From positions 496,001-560,000 of the forward strand of contig NZ_JXTJ01000006.1 in the NCBI RefSeq assembly GCF_001509835.1: a stretch of 64,000 bases of DNA, given 5' to 3'. Under the pieces are notes generated by a model. The model saw only the letters and a list, made by a program, of their open reading frames with translations, was not told where the DNA came from and ran no database searches. Of this stretch, positions 28,153-36,051 are shown one piece after another. A program made the translations under genes and the position numbers. The DNA comes from Allobosea sp. WAO. GTDB taxonomy: Bacteria; Pseudomonadota; Alphaproteobacteria; Rhizobiales; Beijerinckiaceae. The first letter of the stretch is position 1. Each line of letters opens with the position of its first letter.

Positions 28153-28206
28153 TCAGTCGGCATAGAACTGTCTCCATCGAAACGACGCGGTTGATGGAGC
28201 ACAGAG

Positions 28207-28479
28207 ATGAACACCGAGCGCAGCAACATTGCCTTGAATGACGCGGCCCTGGAGAGCGTGAGCGGCGGGTTCAACCTCTACGACTCGATCTGCAATATCG
28301 GCGACTCCGTCGAGACAAGCTTCCAGAAGGGTGGTGAAGTCGGCTTCACCTTCGGCTTCGTCGGAGCCTTCGCCGGCGGCATTGCGGGGGCGATCGTCGG
28401 CACCGTCAGCGGCGTGAAGGACGAGGTCGGCAAGGGCGTGGGCGAAGCCGTCGATGTGGTTCGTGGGGCGATGCGCTGA
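28207..28479 (+). CDS. Double-glycine-leader peptide (bacteriocin-like)
   Basis: A 90-residue precursor. Residues 1-21 form a classic double-glycine leader: counting back from the cleavage point there are Gly at -1/-2, Val at -4, Leu at -7 and Leu at -12 (LNDAALESVSGG), as in class II bacteriocin and other C39-peptidase substrates. The mature part (69 residues) has one Cys, then a glycine-zipper hydrophobic segment (FGFVGAFAGGIAGAIVG) and an amphipathic charged tail. It should be exported by a peptidase-containing ABC transporter, none of which is in the window. GGAG precedes the ATG and two hairpins, the second a true terminator, follow. Bacteriocin activity is inferred. Confidence 0.75.
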   Translation: MNTERSNIALNDAALESVSGGFNLYDSICNIGDSVETSFQKGGEVGFTFGFVGAFAGGIAGAIVGTVSGVKDEVGKGVGEAVDVVRGAMR

Positions 28480-28487
28480 GCCTTTTC

Positions 28488-28509
28488 GCCGGGCACTTCG
28501 GTGCCCGGC
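28488..28509 (+). terminator. UUCG-capped hairpin after the peptide gene
   Basis: GCCGGGCAC (28488-28496) pairs with GTGCCCGGC (28501-28509) around a TTCG tetraloop, 9 bp after the stop. It is extra-stable and may protect the mRNA 3' end; the T-run terminator comes 20 bp later. Confidence 0.6.
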
Positions 28510-28528
28510 AAGCCTTCCCGAAGAGATG

Positions 28529-28561
28529 ACCCGGCCCGTTCAGACGGTACCGGGTTTTTTT
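28529..28561 (+). terminator. Rho-independent terminator of the peptide gene
   Basis: ACCCGG (28529-28534) pairs with CCGGGT (28550-28555), with an inner CCGT/ACGG stem, followed by six T (28556-28561). Confidence 0.85.
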
Positions 28562-28678
28562 GTGGCTCCACGGTCCCTCGAGGCCAACACCGCGGCGCGA
28601 AGCCGCTTTGCCAATTCCCCCCGATGAACGCTAGAACGTCTCTGAAGGGGCCATAGTCTTGTCGCAAGGAGACGGGGC

Positions 28679-28816
28679 ATGGCAATCGCACTTTTCAGCG
28701 TCGCGATGGCGGCGTTTGGAAGTCTAGCGCTGGGCACGGCAGAAGCAGGGGTGGCCCTCGGGCTGTTCTCGTTTCTCGGCCTCTGGATCGGGAGGCGCGC
28801 ATTCACCGACGCCTGA
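28679..28816 (+). CDS. Tiny membrane protein, 45 aa
   Basis: ATG 28679 to TGA 28816 encodes 45 residues, nearly all hydrophobic in two segments (LFSVAMAAFGSLALGTA and AGVALGLFSFLGLWIG) ending in RRAFTDA. AAGGAG lies at ideal spacing before the start. It is framed by terminators at 28529 and 28925, so it is an independent unit. It could be an immunity or accessory peptide for the double-glycine peptide 200 bp upstream, but the intervening terminator argues against a shared operon. Function unknown. Confidence 0.5.
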   Translation: MAIALFSVAMAAFGSLALGTAEAGVALGLFSFLGLWIGRRAFTDA

Positions 28817-28924
28817 TCCGGGTCTGAGCGCGGCACGGCCGGCAAGCTCGGGTACGCCCTGGTCGGTCTGCTTCGTTATTCCGGACGGAACGTCGCCGTT
28901 GCGGGTGCCCGCTCCACAAATGCA

Positions 28925-28960
28925 AACCGCCCATGGCACGGCCCTGGGCGGTTCGTTCTT
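28925..28960. terminator. Bidirectional terminator
   Basis: AACCGCCCA (28925-28933) pairs with TGGGCGGTT (28945-28953); T-containing tails occur on both sides. It separates the small membrane gene from the convergent sox arm. Confidence 0.7.
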
Positions 28961-29001
28961 GAGAAGCTGGTCGGCCGGCGCCCGGCGACTGCTTCTTGCC
29001 G

Positions 29002-29388
29002 TTACTGCTTCTTGCCGTCCTTGCCGAACTGCTTGAGATAGGCCGTCAGGTCGCCGATCTCCTTATCGTTCTTGATGCCGGCGAAGACCATCTTGGTGCC
29101 CGGGATCTTGGCCTTCGGGTCCTTGATGTATTCGGCGAAGACCGCGTCGTCCCAGGTGATCGCCGCGTTCTTGTTGGCCGTGGAATAGCTGTAGCCCTCG
29201 ACCGTGCCGGAGACACGGCCAAACAGGCCGTTGAGCTGCGGGCCGACGCCATTCTTGGCGGTCTCGCCGAGCTGATGGCAAGCGCGGCACTTGTTCCAGG
29301 AGCGCTCGCCGGCGGCGATGTCCTGGGCGCTCGCGGCGCCGGCGCCGAGCACTGCGGCAAGAAGGCTGGCCGAGATCAGAAGTCGCAT
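29002..29388 (-). CDS. Class I c-type cytochrome (cytochrome c2-like)
   Basis: A 128-residue periplasmic cytochrome. Residues 1-21 are a signal peptide (ending ASAQ), the heme site is CRACH with context WNKCRACHQLGETAKNGVGP, and the distal Met ligand is in IPGTKMVFAGIKND. This is the standard small cytochrome c of mitochondria-like type. As last gene of the leftward sox arm it is the likely electron acceptor from SoxXA, SoxCD or SoxF and would pass electrons to a terminal oxidase. A 99-bp gap separates it from soxF. Confidence 0.93.
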   Translation of the reverse strand: MRLLISASLLAAVLGAGAASAQDIAAGERSWNKCRACHQLGETAKNGVGPQLNGLFGRVSGTVEGYSYSTANKNAAITWDDAVFAEYIKDPKAKIPGTKMVFAGIKNDKEIGDLTAYLKQFGKDGKKQ

Positions 29389-29487
29389 GCTTCGTCCTTG
29401 TTTCTGGTGGCTGGAAAAAAGGAGGCCGCGCGGGGCGCGGCCATCAGGTTCGCGCCGCGCGGGAGGCCGCGGCGCCGGTGCATTGCC

Positions 29488-30765
29488 TCAGCTGAACATG
29501 TCGGCGGTGATGCCGGCATACCAACCCATGTTCTCGGCCTGGTTCTCCTTGCGCAGCTCGGCGCTTTCGCCGGGCTTGGAGACGAAGGTCTCGGTCGCCG
29601 CGATCTTGCCGTCCTTGGGCTCGTAGCGGCCGCCGACCTTGATGGTGTCGTCGGGCGCGACCAGCGACCAGCAGGTGTTGACGTAACGGGCCGGGAAGGT
29701 GCGGGCGCTGGTCAGCTCGCCGCGGATCGTCATCGCCGCGACTTTGGCCTGGCTGTTGGCCGAGAAGGCGGATTTCGGCATGTCGCCGGCGATGCAGGCG
29801 TCTCCGAGCACGAAGATGTTGGGGTCGGCGGTCGACTTCATCGTGGCCGCATCGATGGCGCAGTAGCCGCCGGCCGGTGCCAGCCCGGCACTGCGGGCGA
29901 TCTCGCCGGCCATCTGCGCCGGAATGACGTTGACGAAGGCGCAGTCCTTGTAGGTCTCGAAGCCGGTGACGACCGTGTTGGTCTTCGGATCGACGGACTT
30001 GATCCCGTCATGCACCTTGGGGCCGAGCCATTCGATCATCGAGCCGTAGCGCTTCTCCCAGTCGGCCTGGAAGACGCCCTGCTTGGAAAAGCTCTCCTTC
30101 GGATCGAGGATGATGACCTTGGCGTCCTTCTTGCCGGCCTGCTGCAGCACATGGGCGAACATCGAGGCGCGCTCATAGGGGCCTGGCGGGCAGCGATAGG
30201 GATTGGGCGGGGCGATCATCACGATGGTGCCGCCATTGGGCACCGCATCGAGCCTCTGCTTGATCAGCTGCGTCTGGCGGCCGGGCTTCCAGCCATGCGG
30301 CATCTGCTCCTCGACCTCCTTCGACCAGCCGGGGACGGAGTCGTATTTCAGGTCGATGCCGGGCGAGACGACGAGCCGGTCATAGGGCAGACGCTGGCCG
30401 GTCGAGAGCACGACCTCCTTCTTGTCGCGGTCGATCTGGGTCGCCCGCGCCCGCGCAAGGGTGATGCCGTGGTTCTTCGTCAGCGCATCGTAGCGATGGC
30501 TGATTTCTTCGTAGGTCTTGAAGCCGCCGACAAAGAGATTGGAGTGGAAGCAGGTCTGGTAGGTCTCGTTTTCCTCGACCAGCGTCACCGCGATGGCGCC
30601 CTGGCTGTCCTTGGCGATGTAGCGTGCCGCCGTCGCGCCACCGGCGCCGCCGCCGATCACCACGACGCGGGGCTTGGCCTGGCCGAGGACGGCCGGGGCT
30701 CCCAGCCCGAGCGTGCCGGCTGCCGTCAGGCCGGTCATGACGAAAGATCGGCGATGAATCTTCAT
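29488..30765 (-). CDS. soxF: SoxF / flavocytochrome c sulfide dehydrogenase flavoprotein subunit
   Basis: A 425-residue exported FAD enzyme. The signal begins MKIHRRSFVMTG, a twin-arginine-like start. The FAD-binding motif is PRVVVIGGGAGGATAARY; the redox-active cysteines are in YQTCFHSNLFVGG and further on in YRCPPGPYERASM; the C-terminal FccB domain ends NMGWYAGITADMF. It oxidises sulfide to sulfur with electrons passing to a c-type cytochrome; in the Sox system SoxF stimulates the reaction by keeping SoxYZ active. The cytochrome partner is probably the gene just upstream at 30877. Confidence 0.93.
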   Translation of the reverse strand: MKIHRRSFVMTGLTAAGTLGLGAPAVLGQAKPRVVVIGGGAGGATAARYIAKDSQGAIAVTLVEENETYQTCFHSNLFVGGFKTYEEISHRYDALTKNHGITLARARATQIDRDKKEVVLSTGQRLPYDRLVVSPGIDLKYDSVPGWSKEVEEQMPHGWKPGRQTQLIKQRLDAVPNGGTIVMIAPPNPYRCPPGPYERASMFAHVLQQAGKKDAKVIILDPKESFSKQGVFQADWEKRYGSMIEWLGPKVHDGIKSVDPKTNTVVTGFETYKDCAFVNVIPAQMAGEIARSAGLAPAGGYCAIDAATMKSTADPNIFVLGDACIAGDMPKSAFSANSQAKVAAMTIRGELTSARTFPARYVNTCWSLVAPDDTIKVGGRYEPKDGKIAATETFVSKPGESAELRKENQAENMGWYAGITADMFS

Positions 30766-30876
30766 GTCCCTCTCCCCAGTTCTCGTTCGACATCGTCGCG
30801 GCTGCGTACCCGGCGGCCTCTTGCTGGGCCTGTCCGATCTTCATTTGGCCGAGGCCGTTGCGCGCCCCATGGGCGC

Positions 30877-31206
30877 TTACCGGCTCGGTTTCAGGCTTTC
30901 ATAGTAGGCGGCGAGCGCCTCGATCTCTTCCTGCGATAGCCGGCCGGCGATGGTCTGCATGACCTGATTGTCGCGCTGCTTGTCACGATAGGTGATCATC
31001 AGCGCGACGAACTGGTCGGCGGGGTGGCCGATGATGGCGGGAATGCCGCCGACCTGCCGGCCGCTGCTCTGATGGCAGGAGGAGCACTCCGACGACAGGT
31101 ATTCGCCCAGCGCCTTGTCGCCGGCCGCGCTCGCGGGACCGCCCGAGAGCGCAAGCGCGGTCGCGACCGAGCCGAACCAGGTTGGAACCGGCGAGGCGCT
31201 AGGCAT
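30877..31206 (-). CDS. Monoheme c-type cytochrome, SoxE/FccA-like
   Basis: A 109-residue periplasmic cytochrome with a signal peptide to about residue 28 (PASAAG) and heme motif CSSCH in YLSSECSSCHQSSGRQVGGI. The rest, QFVALMITYRDKQRDNQVMQ, is like the small cytochrome subunit of flavocytochrome c. Its gene directly precedes soxF and overlaps the soxD stop by 1 bp (TGATG), so it is likely the electron partner of SoxF. SoxE of Paracoccus is a diheme protein; this one has one heme, hence no symbol. ATG 31206 is preferred to a TTG one codon earlier. Confidence 0.88.
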   Translation of the reverse strand: MPSASPVPTWFGSVATALALSGGPASAAGDKALGEYLSSECSSCHQSSGRQVGGIPAIIGHPADQFVALMITYRDKQRDNQVMQTIAGRLSQEEIEALAAYYESLKPSR

Positions 31207-31931
31207 CAATCGACCTTCGGCGCCGATTTCGAATCGGGCGTGACGTCGAGCACTGCGGCCCGCCCGGTGATCTTCACTTCGGCCTTGCAGTCCTTCATGC
31301 AGGGTTCCTTGCCCCAGAACGCCTTTTCGGTCGTCTCGCGATCATCATCGTAGAATGCGGCGGCGTTGGGCAGCTTCACGGAGGTGAAGTTCTTGTCCGA
31401 CAGCTCGAACTCCTCGTCCTTCACGATGTCGTTCAGGTAGAGCAGATAGGCCGTCAGCGCGTAGATCTCGTCGGGGCTCAGCGACTGGGCGTTGCCATAG
31501 GGCATGGCGCGACGGATGTAGTCGTAGACCGTCGAGAGGTCGGGCCAGAACGAGCCGATGGTCTTTTCCGGCCGGTCGGCGGTGAGCGAGCCCACGCCGC
31601 CGGCGAGCACCGGCCAGCGGCCATTGCCCTGGCCGAACTCGCCATGGCAGCTCGCGCATTGCGCCTGGAAGATCTCGTCGCCCTGCTTCACCGTGCCCTT
31701 GCCGGGCGGCAGGCCCTTGCCGTCGGGGCGCACGGCGATGTCCCAGGCCTTGATCTCCTCCGGCAGAGCGGGGCGGCCTAGGCCAAGCATAGGCGCCTTG
31801 GCTGCCGGCGCCTGCGCAGGTGCGGCGGCTTTCGCCTGCGGCTTGGCGGTCTGGGCGATCAGCGGGCCGGTGCCGAGGATCGCAAGACCCGCCAGGCCCG
31901 CCAGCAGAACCGGCTTAAGCGATCTCGACAT
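31206..31931 (-). CDS. soxD: SoxD, cytochrome subunit of sulfane dehydrogenase (single-heme form)
   Basis: A 241-residue exported cytochrome c partnering SoxC. After the signal (LKPVLLAGLAGLAILGTGP) and an Ala/Pro/Lys linker, the heme domain has AQCASCHGEFGQGNGRWPVL. SoxD of Paracoccus is about 380 residues with two hemes; here the C-terminal cytochrome domain is missing and only a CMKDC segment near residue 212 remains, with no His. The start at 31931 has GGGGAG upstream; 31946 is an in-frame alternative. It overlaps the soxC stop by 17 bp, so translation is coupled. Confidence 0.92.
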   Translation of the reverse strand: MSRSLKPVLLAGLAGLAILGTGPLIAQTAKPQAKAAAPAQAPAAKAPMLGLGRPALPEEIKAWDIAVRPDGKGLPPGKGTVKQGDEIFQAQCASCHGEFGQGNGRWPVLAGGVGSLTADRPEKTIGSFWPDLSTVYDYIRRAMPYGNAQSLSPDEIYALTAYLLYLNDIVKDEEFELSDKNFTSVKLPNAAAFYDDDRETTEKAFWGKEPCMKDCKAEVKITGRAAVLDVTPDSKSAPKVD

Positions 31932-33192
31932 TCTCGGTCTCCCCATTCGCCTTCACATGCCAGGTCTGGATGCCGTTGTTGTGGTAGATGGAGTTGGCCC
32001 CGCGCACCTTGCGCAGCTCCTGCTTGGTCGGCTGGACATAGCCGGTGGAATCCATGGCGCGCGACTGGATCAGCAGGTCCTGCCCGGCCCAGTCGAAATC
32101 GACATAGAAGCGGGTCAGCGACTTATCGAGCACCGGCCCGTCGATCCGTGCCGACTGCCAGTTCTTGCCGCCGTCGAGCGTGACGTCGACGCGCTTGATC
32201 GTGCCGCGCCCCGACCAGGCGAGGCCGGATAGGACATTGCGGCCCTTGTGCTTGAGCGGGGCCTGCGGCGAGGGATTGGTCACCACCGATTTGGCGTCCA
32301 TGATGAAGGTGTAGCGGCGCGAGCGGCCATCGGCGAGCAGGTCGGTGTATTTCGAGGTCTCCTCGCGGGCCTGCCAGGGCATGTCACCGACCTCGATCCG
32401 GCGCAGCCATTTCACCCAGATATTGCCTTCCCAGCCCGGAACGACGGCGCGCAGCGGGTAGCCCTGCTCGGGCCGCAGCGCCTCGCCGTTCATGGCGAAG
32501 GCGATCAGCACGTCGTCGAGCGCCTTCATCACCGGTAGCGAGCGGTTCATGCCGGAGGAATCGGCGCCTTCCAGCATCAGCCATTTCGCGTTGGGCTTGA
32601 GCCCGGCCTCGGCGAGCAGCAGCTTCAGCGGCACGCCGGTGTACATGACGTTGTGGACCATGCCGTGGGTGAACTGGCAGCCATTGAGCTGCGCACCGCG
32701 CCATTCCATGCCGGAATTGGCAGCGCATTCCAGGAAGTGGACATGGTTCTGGCGCGGCATGCGCTTGATGTCTTCCATGGTGAAGACGAGCGGCTTCTCG
32801 ACCAGCCCATGGATCATCAACCGGTGATTGGCCGGGTCAATATCGGCGATGCCGCCATGGTGACGCTCAAAGCACAGGCCAGATGGCGTGATGATGCCGT
32901 CGAGCTCATGCAGCGGCGTGAAGTTCACCGAGGATTCGGGCGAGGCCGTCAGCCAGGAGACGTCGCGGCGCATGACGTGCTTCTCGAAGCGCGAGGGCGT
33001 GCCATAGGGGCGCTTGTCGACACCTTCGCCGAGATAGCGGTTCCAGTCCTGGACCTCGGTGATCAGCGGATCGGGCGTCGGCGCCTGGGCGCGCGCGGGC
33101 AGTGTGGAGGCGGCAAGGCCTGCGCCGGCCGCTCCGGCCACGCCGAGGAAGCGGCGGCGGCTGAGAGGCCCGGCCTGTGGTTCGGAACTCAT
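31915..33192 (-). CDS. soxC: SoxC, molybdenum subunit of sulfane dehydrogenase
   Basis: A 425-residue sulfite-oxidase-family protein exported by the Tat path (SRRRFLGVAGAAGAG). The molybdenum-binding Cys is in HFLECAANSGMEW, and a C-terminal dimerisation domain follows (VDVTLDGGKNWQSA). With SoxD it oxidises the outer sulfur atom bound to SoxY by six electrons, giving complete oxidation of thiosulfate to sulfate. Its presence predicts that this organism does not accumulate sulfur globules. Confidence 0.96.
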   Translation of the reverse strand: MSSEPQAGPLSRRRFLGVAGAAGAGLAASTLPARAQAPTPDPLITEVQDWNRYLGEGVDKRPYGTPSRFEKHVMRRDVSWLTASPESSVNFTPLHELDGIITPSGLCFERHHGGIADIDPANHRLMIHGLVEKPLVFTMEDIKRMPRQNHVHFLECAANSGMEWRGAQLNGCQFTHGMVHNVMYTGVPLKLLLAEAGLKPNAKWLMLEGADSSGMNRSLPVMKALDDVLIAFAMNGEALRPEQGYPLRAVVPGWEGNIWVKWLRRIEVGDMPWQAREETSKYTDLLADGRSRRYTFIMDAKSVVTNPSPQAPLKHKGRNVLSGLAWSGRGTIKRVDVTLDGGKNWQSARIDGPVLDKSLTRFYVDFDWAGQDLLIQSRAMDSTGYVQPTKQELRKVRGANSIYHNNGIQTWHVKANGETENVEIA

Positions 33193-33238
33193 GGGCGTTC
33201 GTCCTGTTTGATCGCGGGCAGCCGGCCTGAGGGCCGTG

Positions 33239-34936
33239 TCAGGCCCCGGTGACTTTCACGGCGTCGTTCGGCTTGATGGTGATCGTCTTGGTCGCGGCGA
33301 CGTGGTCGCGCACCACGTCCCAGATCGGTGGTCCCTGCGTGCCCTCGTTGACGCTGGCCCAGCCGGAGACGACGTATTTCTTGGCGGCCTCGATCGGCTG
33401 GCCCGACTTCAGATGGGTCAGGCCGGAGATGCGGCTGCCCATCGGCTTGCCGACATCGATCGCGTAGCCCATGCCGCCGACGCGGACCATGTCGCCACCG
33501 CCCTGGAAATAAGGATCGGGATGGAAGATGTTGTCGGCGACGTCCTCGAGGATCTCCTTGAGCTGGGCGCCGGTCATCTCCATGCGGTAGCAGTTGGGAT
33601 AGGTGATCGCGGTGGCGTTGGTGATCGCCTCCCAGGTGATGGCGTCGCCCGGCAGGAGGCTGCCGCCCCAGCGGAAGCCCGGCGAGAGCGCGATCTCGGC
33701 ATCGCGCTGGCTCAGCATCGCGTCGCAGATCAGGTCGTCGAACGAGCCGTTGAAATTGCCGCGCCGGTAGAGCAGCGAATCCGTCCGGCCGATCTCCTTG
33801 GCGAGATCGGCGGCATAGGGCTCGCGGACCTTCTTGATCAGCGCCGCCATCTCGGCATCCGGGGCGATGGCGTCGGAGAAGACCGGCATCAGCTTGAAGC
33901 GGATATCGGCGACCTTGCCGTTCTTCACGGCGATGTCGAGCCGCGACAGGAACTTGCCATGCGAGCCGGAGGCGACGAGCACGGTGTCGCCGACGCGGAT
34001 CATGCCGGGCATCGCGTCATGGGTGTGGGCGGTCAGGATGATGTCGAGGCCCTTGACCCTGGAGGCCAGCTTCTTGTCGACGTCGAAACCGTCATGGGAG
34101 AGCAGCACCACGATGGCGGCACCCTCGGCGCGGGCCTCCTCGACCTGCTTCTGGATTTCCTCCTCGCGGATGCCGAACTCCCAGTCCGGGAACATCCAGC
34201 GCGGATTGGCGATCGCCGTCCGGGGCAGGGCCTGGCCGATCACGGCGATCTTGACGCCGCCCTTCTCGAAGACCTTGCGCGGTGGGAAGACCGGCTCGTT
34301 CCACTCCTTGTCGCGGATGTTCTGGGCGAGGAAGGCGAAGGAGGCGCTCTCGGCGATCTCCTTGACCCGCTCGGCGCCGAGCGTGAACTCCCAATGGCCA
34401 ACCATGGCGTCGGTCTTCAGCGCCGACATCACCTCGACCATGTCCTGGCCCTTGCTCTGGAGCGAGCTCCAGCTGCCCTGCCAGGTGTCGCCGCCGTCGA
34501 GCAGCAGAACCTTGTCGTCGCCGCGCTCGGCCCGGATCGCCTTGGCGAGGGTCGCGACACGGTCGAGCCCGCCCATCCGGCCGTAGGTCTTCGCCAGCGT
34601 GACGAAATCATCGGAGGTCAGCGCGAAGGCGTCAGCCGAGCCGTTGGCGATCTTGAAATGCGCGCGGAACTCGGCGTCGACGAGATGCGGCGGCTGGCCC
34701 TTGGCCGGGCCGACGCCGAGGTTGACCGAAGGCTCGCGGAAATGCAGCGGCATAAGCTGTGCGTGAATGTCGGTGACGTGGAGGATCGTCACCGTGCCCA
34801 GCGGGTCGAAGCGCAGAATATCGGCCTGTGAGAGCTTCTGCTGCGCCGCCGCCCGGCCGAGCGGGCCGAGGCCGGAGGCCGTGGCGATTGCCGCCGCAGC
34901 CGCCGTGGCCTGAAGGAATTCGCGTCGTGAGACCAT
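33239..34936 (-). CDS. soxB: SoxB, thiosulfohydrolase
   Basis: A 565-residue periplasmic di-manganese enzyme related to 5'-nucleotidases that cleaves the sulfonate group from SoxY as sulfate. A Tat signal opens it (VSRREFLQATAAAAA). The metallophosphoesterase blocks are HVTDIHAQL, LDGGDTWQGS, VGHWEFTLG, LLSHDGFDVD and LTAHTHDAMPG, in order. The C-terminal 5'-nucleotidase domain follows. AGAGGATGAAGC precedes the ATG. It sits between soxZ and soxC in the leftward arm. Confidence 0.97.
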   Translation of the reverse strand: MVSRREFLQATAAAAAIATASGLGPLGRAAAQQKLSQADILRFDPLGTVTILHVTDIHAQLMPLHFREPSVNLGVGPAKGQPPHLVDAEFRAHFKIANGSADAFALTSDDFVTLAKTYGRMGGLDRVATLAKAIRAERGDDKVLLLDGGDTWQGSWSSLQSKGQDMVEVMSALKTDAMVGHWEFTLGAERVKEIAESASFAFLAQNIRDKEWNEPVFPPRKVFEKGGVKIAVIGQALPRTAIANPRWMFPDWEFGIREEEIQKQVEEARAEGAAIVVLLSHDGFDVDKKLASRVKGLDIILTAHTHDAMPGMIRVGDTVLVASGSHGKFLSRLDIAVKNGKVADIRFKLMPVFSDAIAPDAEMAALIKKVREPYAADLAKEIGRTDSLLYRRGNFNGSFDDLICDAMLSQRDAEIALSPGFRWGGSLLPGDAITWEAITNATAITYPNCYRMEMTGAQLKEILEDVADNIFHPDPYFQGGGDMVRVGGMGYAIDVGKPMGSRISGLTHLKSGQPIEAAKKYVVSGWASVNEGTQGPPIWDVVRDHVAATKTITIKPNDAVKVTGA

Positions 34937-35039
34937 GCTTCATCCTCTGGGCGAACGCAGACGCGCCGCCCCTGCGCGCTGCCCATCGGCGGCGCGCCTC
35001 AGTGATCTGGTGGTGGCCGGCCGCGCCGGCCGCAGCGGC

Positions 35040-35369
35040 TCAGCCGACCGTCAGCTTGTTCTTGGCCGTGTATTCGGAGCCGTCATCATCCTTCCAGGTG
35101 AAGGTGAACTCGCCCGATTCCGTCGCCTTGAAGAAGAAGGACTGATAGGGGTTGGCGGAAATCGCCGGGTGCCAGTCGGCCGAGAAGACCGGCTTGCCGT
35201 TGAAGCTGGCGCTGAACTTGTTGAGGATCTTGCGCGGGATGGTGTTGCCCTGCGCGTCCTTGCGCTGGCCCGATTCCATCTCGTGCGAAATCAGCGTCTT
35301 GATCTCGATCAGCTCTCCGGCGGCGGCCTTGGACGGCACGCGCACGCGCGGGGTGGGCTTGGTCGTCAT
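35040..35369 (-). CDS. soxZ: SoxZ, sulfur carrier complex subunit
   Basis: A 109-residue beta-sandwich protein that pairs with SoxY to form the periplasmic sulfur carrier. It has no signal peptide of its own, as usual: SoxZ is exported with SoxY. Recognised by VPSKAAAGELIEIKTLISHE and the C-terminal ESGEFTFTWKDDDGSEYTA. It lies 52 bp after soxY and 103 bp before soxB. Confidence 0.96.
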   Translation of the reverse strand: MTTKPTPRVRVPSKAAAGELIEIKTLISHEMESGQRKDAQGNTIPRKILNKFSASFNGKPVFSADWHPAISANPYQSFFFKATESGEFTFTWKDDDGSEYTAKNKLTVG

Positions 35370-35421
35370 GGGAGCATCCTCACCTTGAAACGTCGTTGTT
35401 CTCGTTGGATCGGCGGCGAAA

Positions 35422-35877
35422 TCAGCCGCCGCAGCCGCCGATCGTGACCTTGATGTTGGCCTTGGCCATGTGCAGCGTGCCGTTCGACATCTCGGCGACG
35501 CAGACGATGTTCTGGGTCTGGGCGAGCCGCATGCGGGTCGCGGCCGAGGCTTTGCCGCAGGCCGGCGTGAAGTGATAGGTCACGATGCCCGGCTGCGGAT
35601 TGCCGTCGGCATAGATGTGGACCGCCTTGACGTAGTCGGCCTCGGTCATCGGGCTGTCGATCTCGACATTGACCGGCACGACCAGGCCGTTCTCGGCAAT
35701 CTCCGGCACGTCGAGCTTGATCTTGCCCTCGGCCATCGCCTTGTCGCCGTAGAGCTTCTTGATTTCGGCCGCGACGGCCTTCTCGTCGGCGAAGGCCAGC
35801 CGCGAGCCCAGAAGGCTCGCGAAAGCGGCGGCGGCGCCGGCCGTGATCGTGCTGCGGCGCGTAAGCCCTGAAGACAT
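35422..35877 (-). CDS. soxY: SoxY, sulfur carrier protein
   Basis: A 151-residue protein that carries all sulfur intermediates of thiosulfate oxidation on the Cys of its C-terminal GGCGG, which is present and terminal here. The N-terminus is a twin-arginine signal (SGLTRRSTITAGAAAAFASL) that also exports SoxZ. AAAGGAGG sits at ideal distance before the ATG, the best ribosome binding site in the cluster, suiting a protein needed in quantity. It is the first gene of the leftward arm, divergent from soxA. Confidence 0.97.
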   Translation of the reverse strand: MSSGLTRRSTITAGAAAAFASLLGSRLAFADEKAVAAEIKKLYGDKAMAEGKIKLDVPEIAENGLVVPVNVEIDSPMTEADYVKAVHIYADGNPQPGIVTYHFTPACGKASAATRMRLAQTQNIVCVAEMSNGTLHMAKANIKVTIGGCGG

Positions 35878-36051
35878 CGGAATTCCTCCTTTGAAATGTT
35901 CTTGTTTCGCTCTTGACGGCGGGGCCGGCTCGCGATCATTCTCACGTATCGTGATATTGTTTTTTGTGAATGTAAAGCCCCTCCAATGAGAGGGGGGCGT
36001 ACAGCACAGGCCGGGAAACCACGGCCGCGAGAGGGAACGAAAGGGCAAGGG
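35878..36051. promoter_or_regulatory. Divergent control region between soxY and soxA
   Basis: A 174-bp gap from which both arms of the sox cluster are read. Around 35935-35980 it turns AT-rich, with a GTGATATTG and TTTTTTGTGAATG stretch, unlike the GC-rich surroundings, and is the expected place for both promoters and a SoxR site. A GCCCCTCCAATGAGAGGGGG hairpin lies at 35977-35996, within the soxA 5' side. Confidence 0.5.

Noticed and set aside
28996..30939. Rightward 647-codon frame
   Set aside because: Antisense shadow of the cytochrome c and soxF genes; low-complexity Arg/Gly/Leu composition typical of frames opposite GC-rich coding DNA.
33236..34831. Rightward 531-codon frame
   Set aside because: Antisense shadow of soxB.
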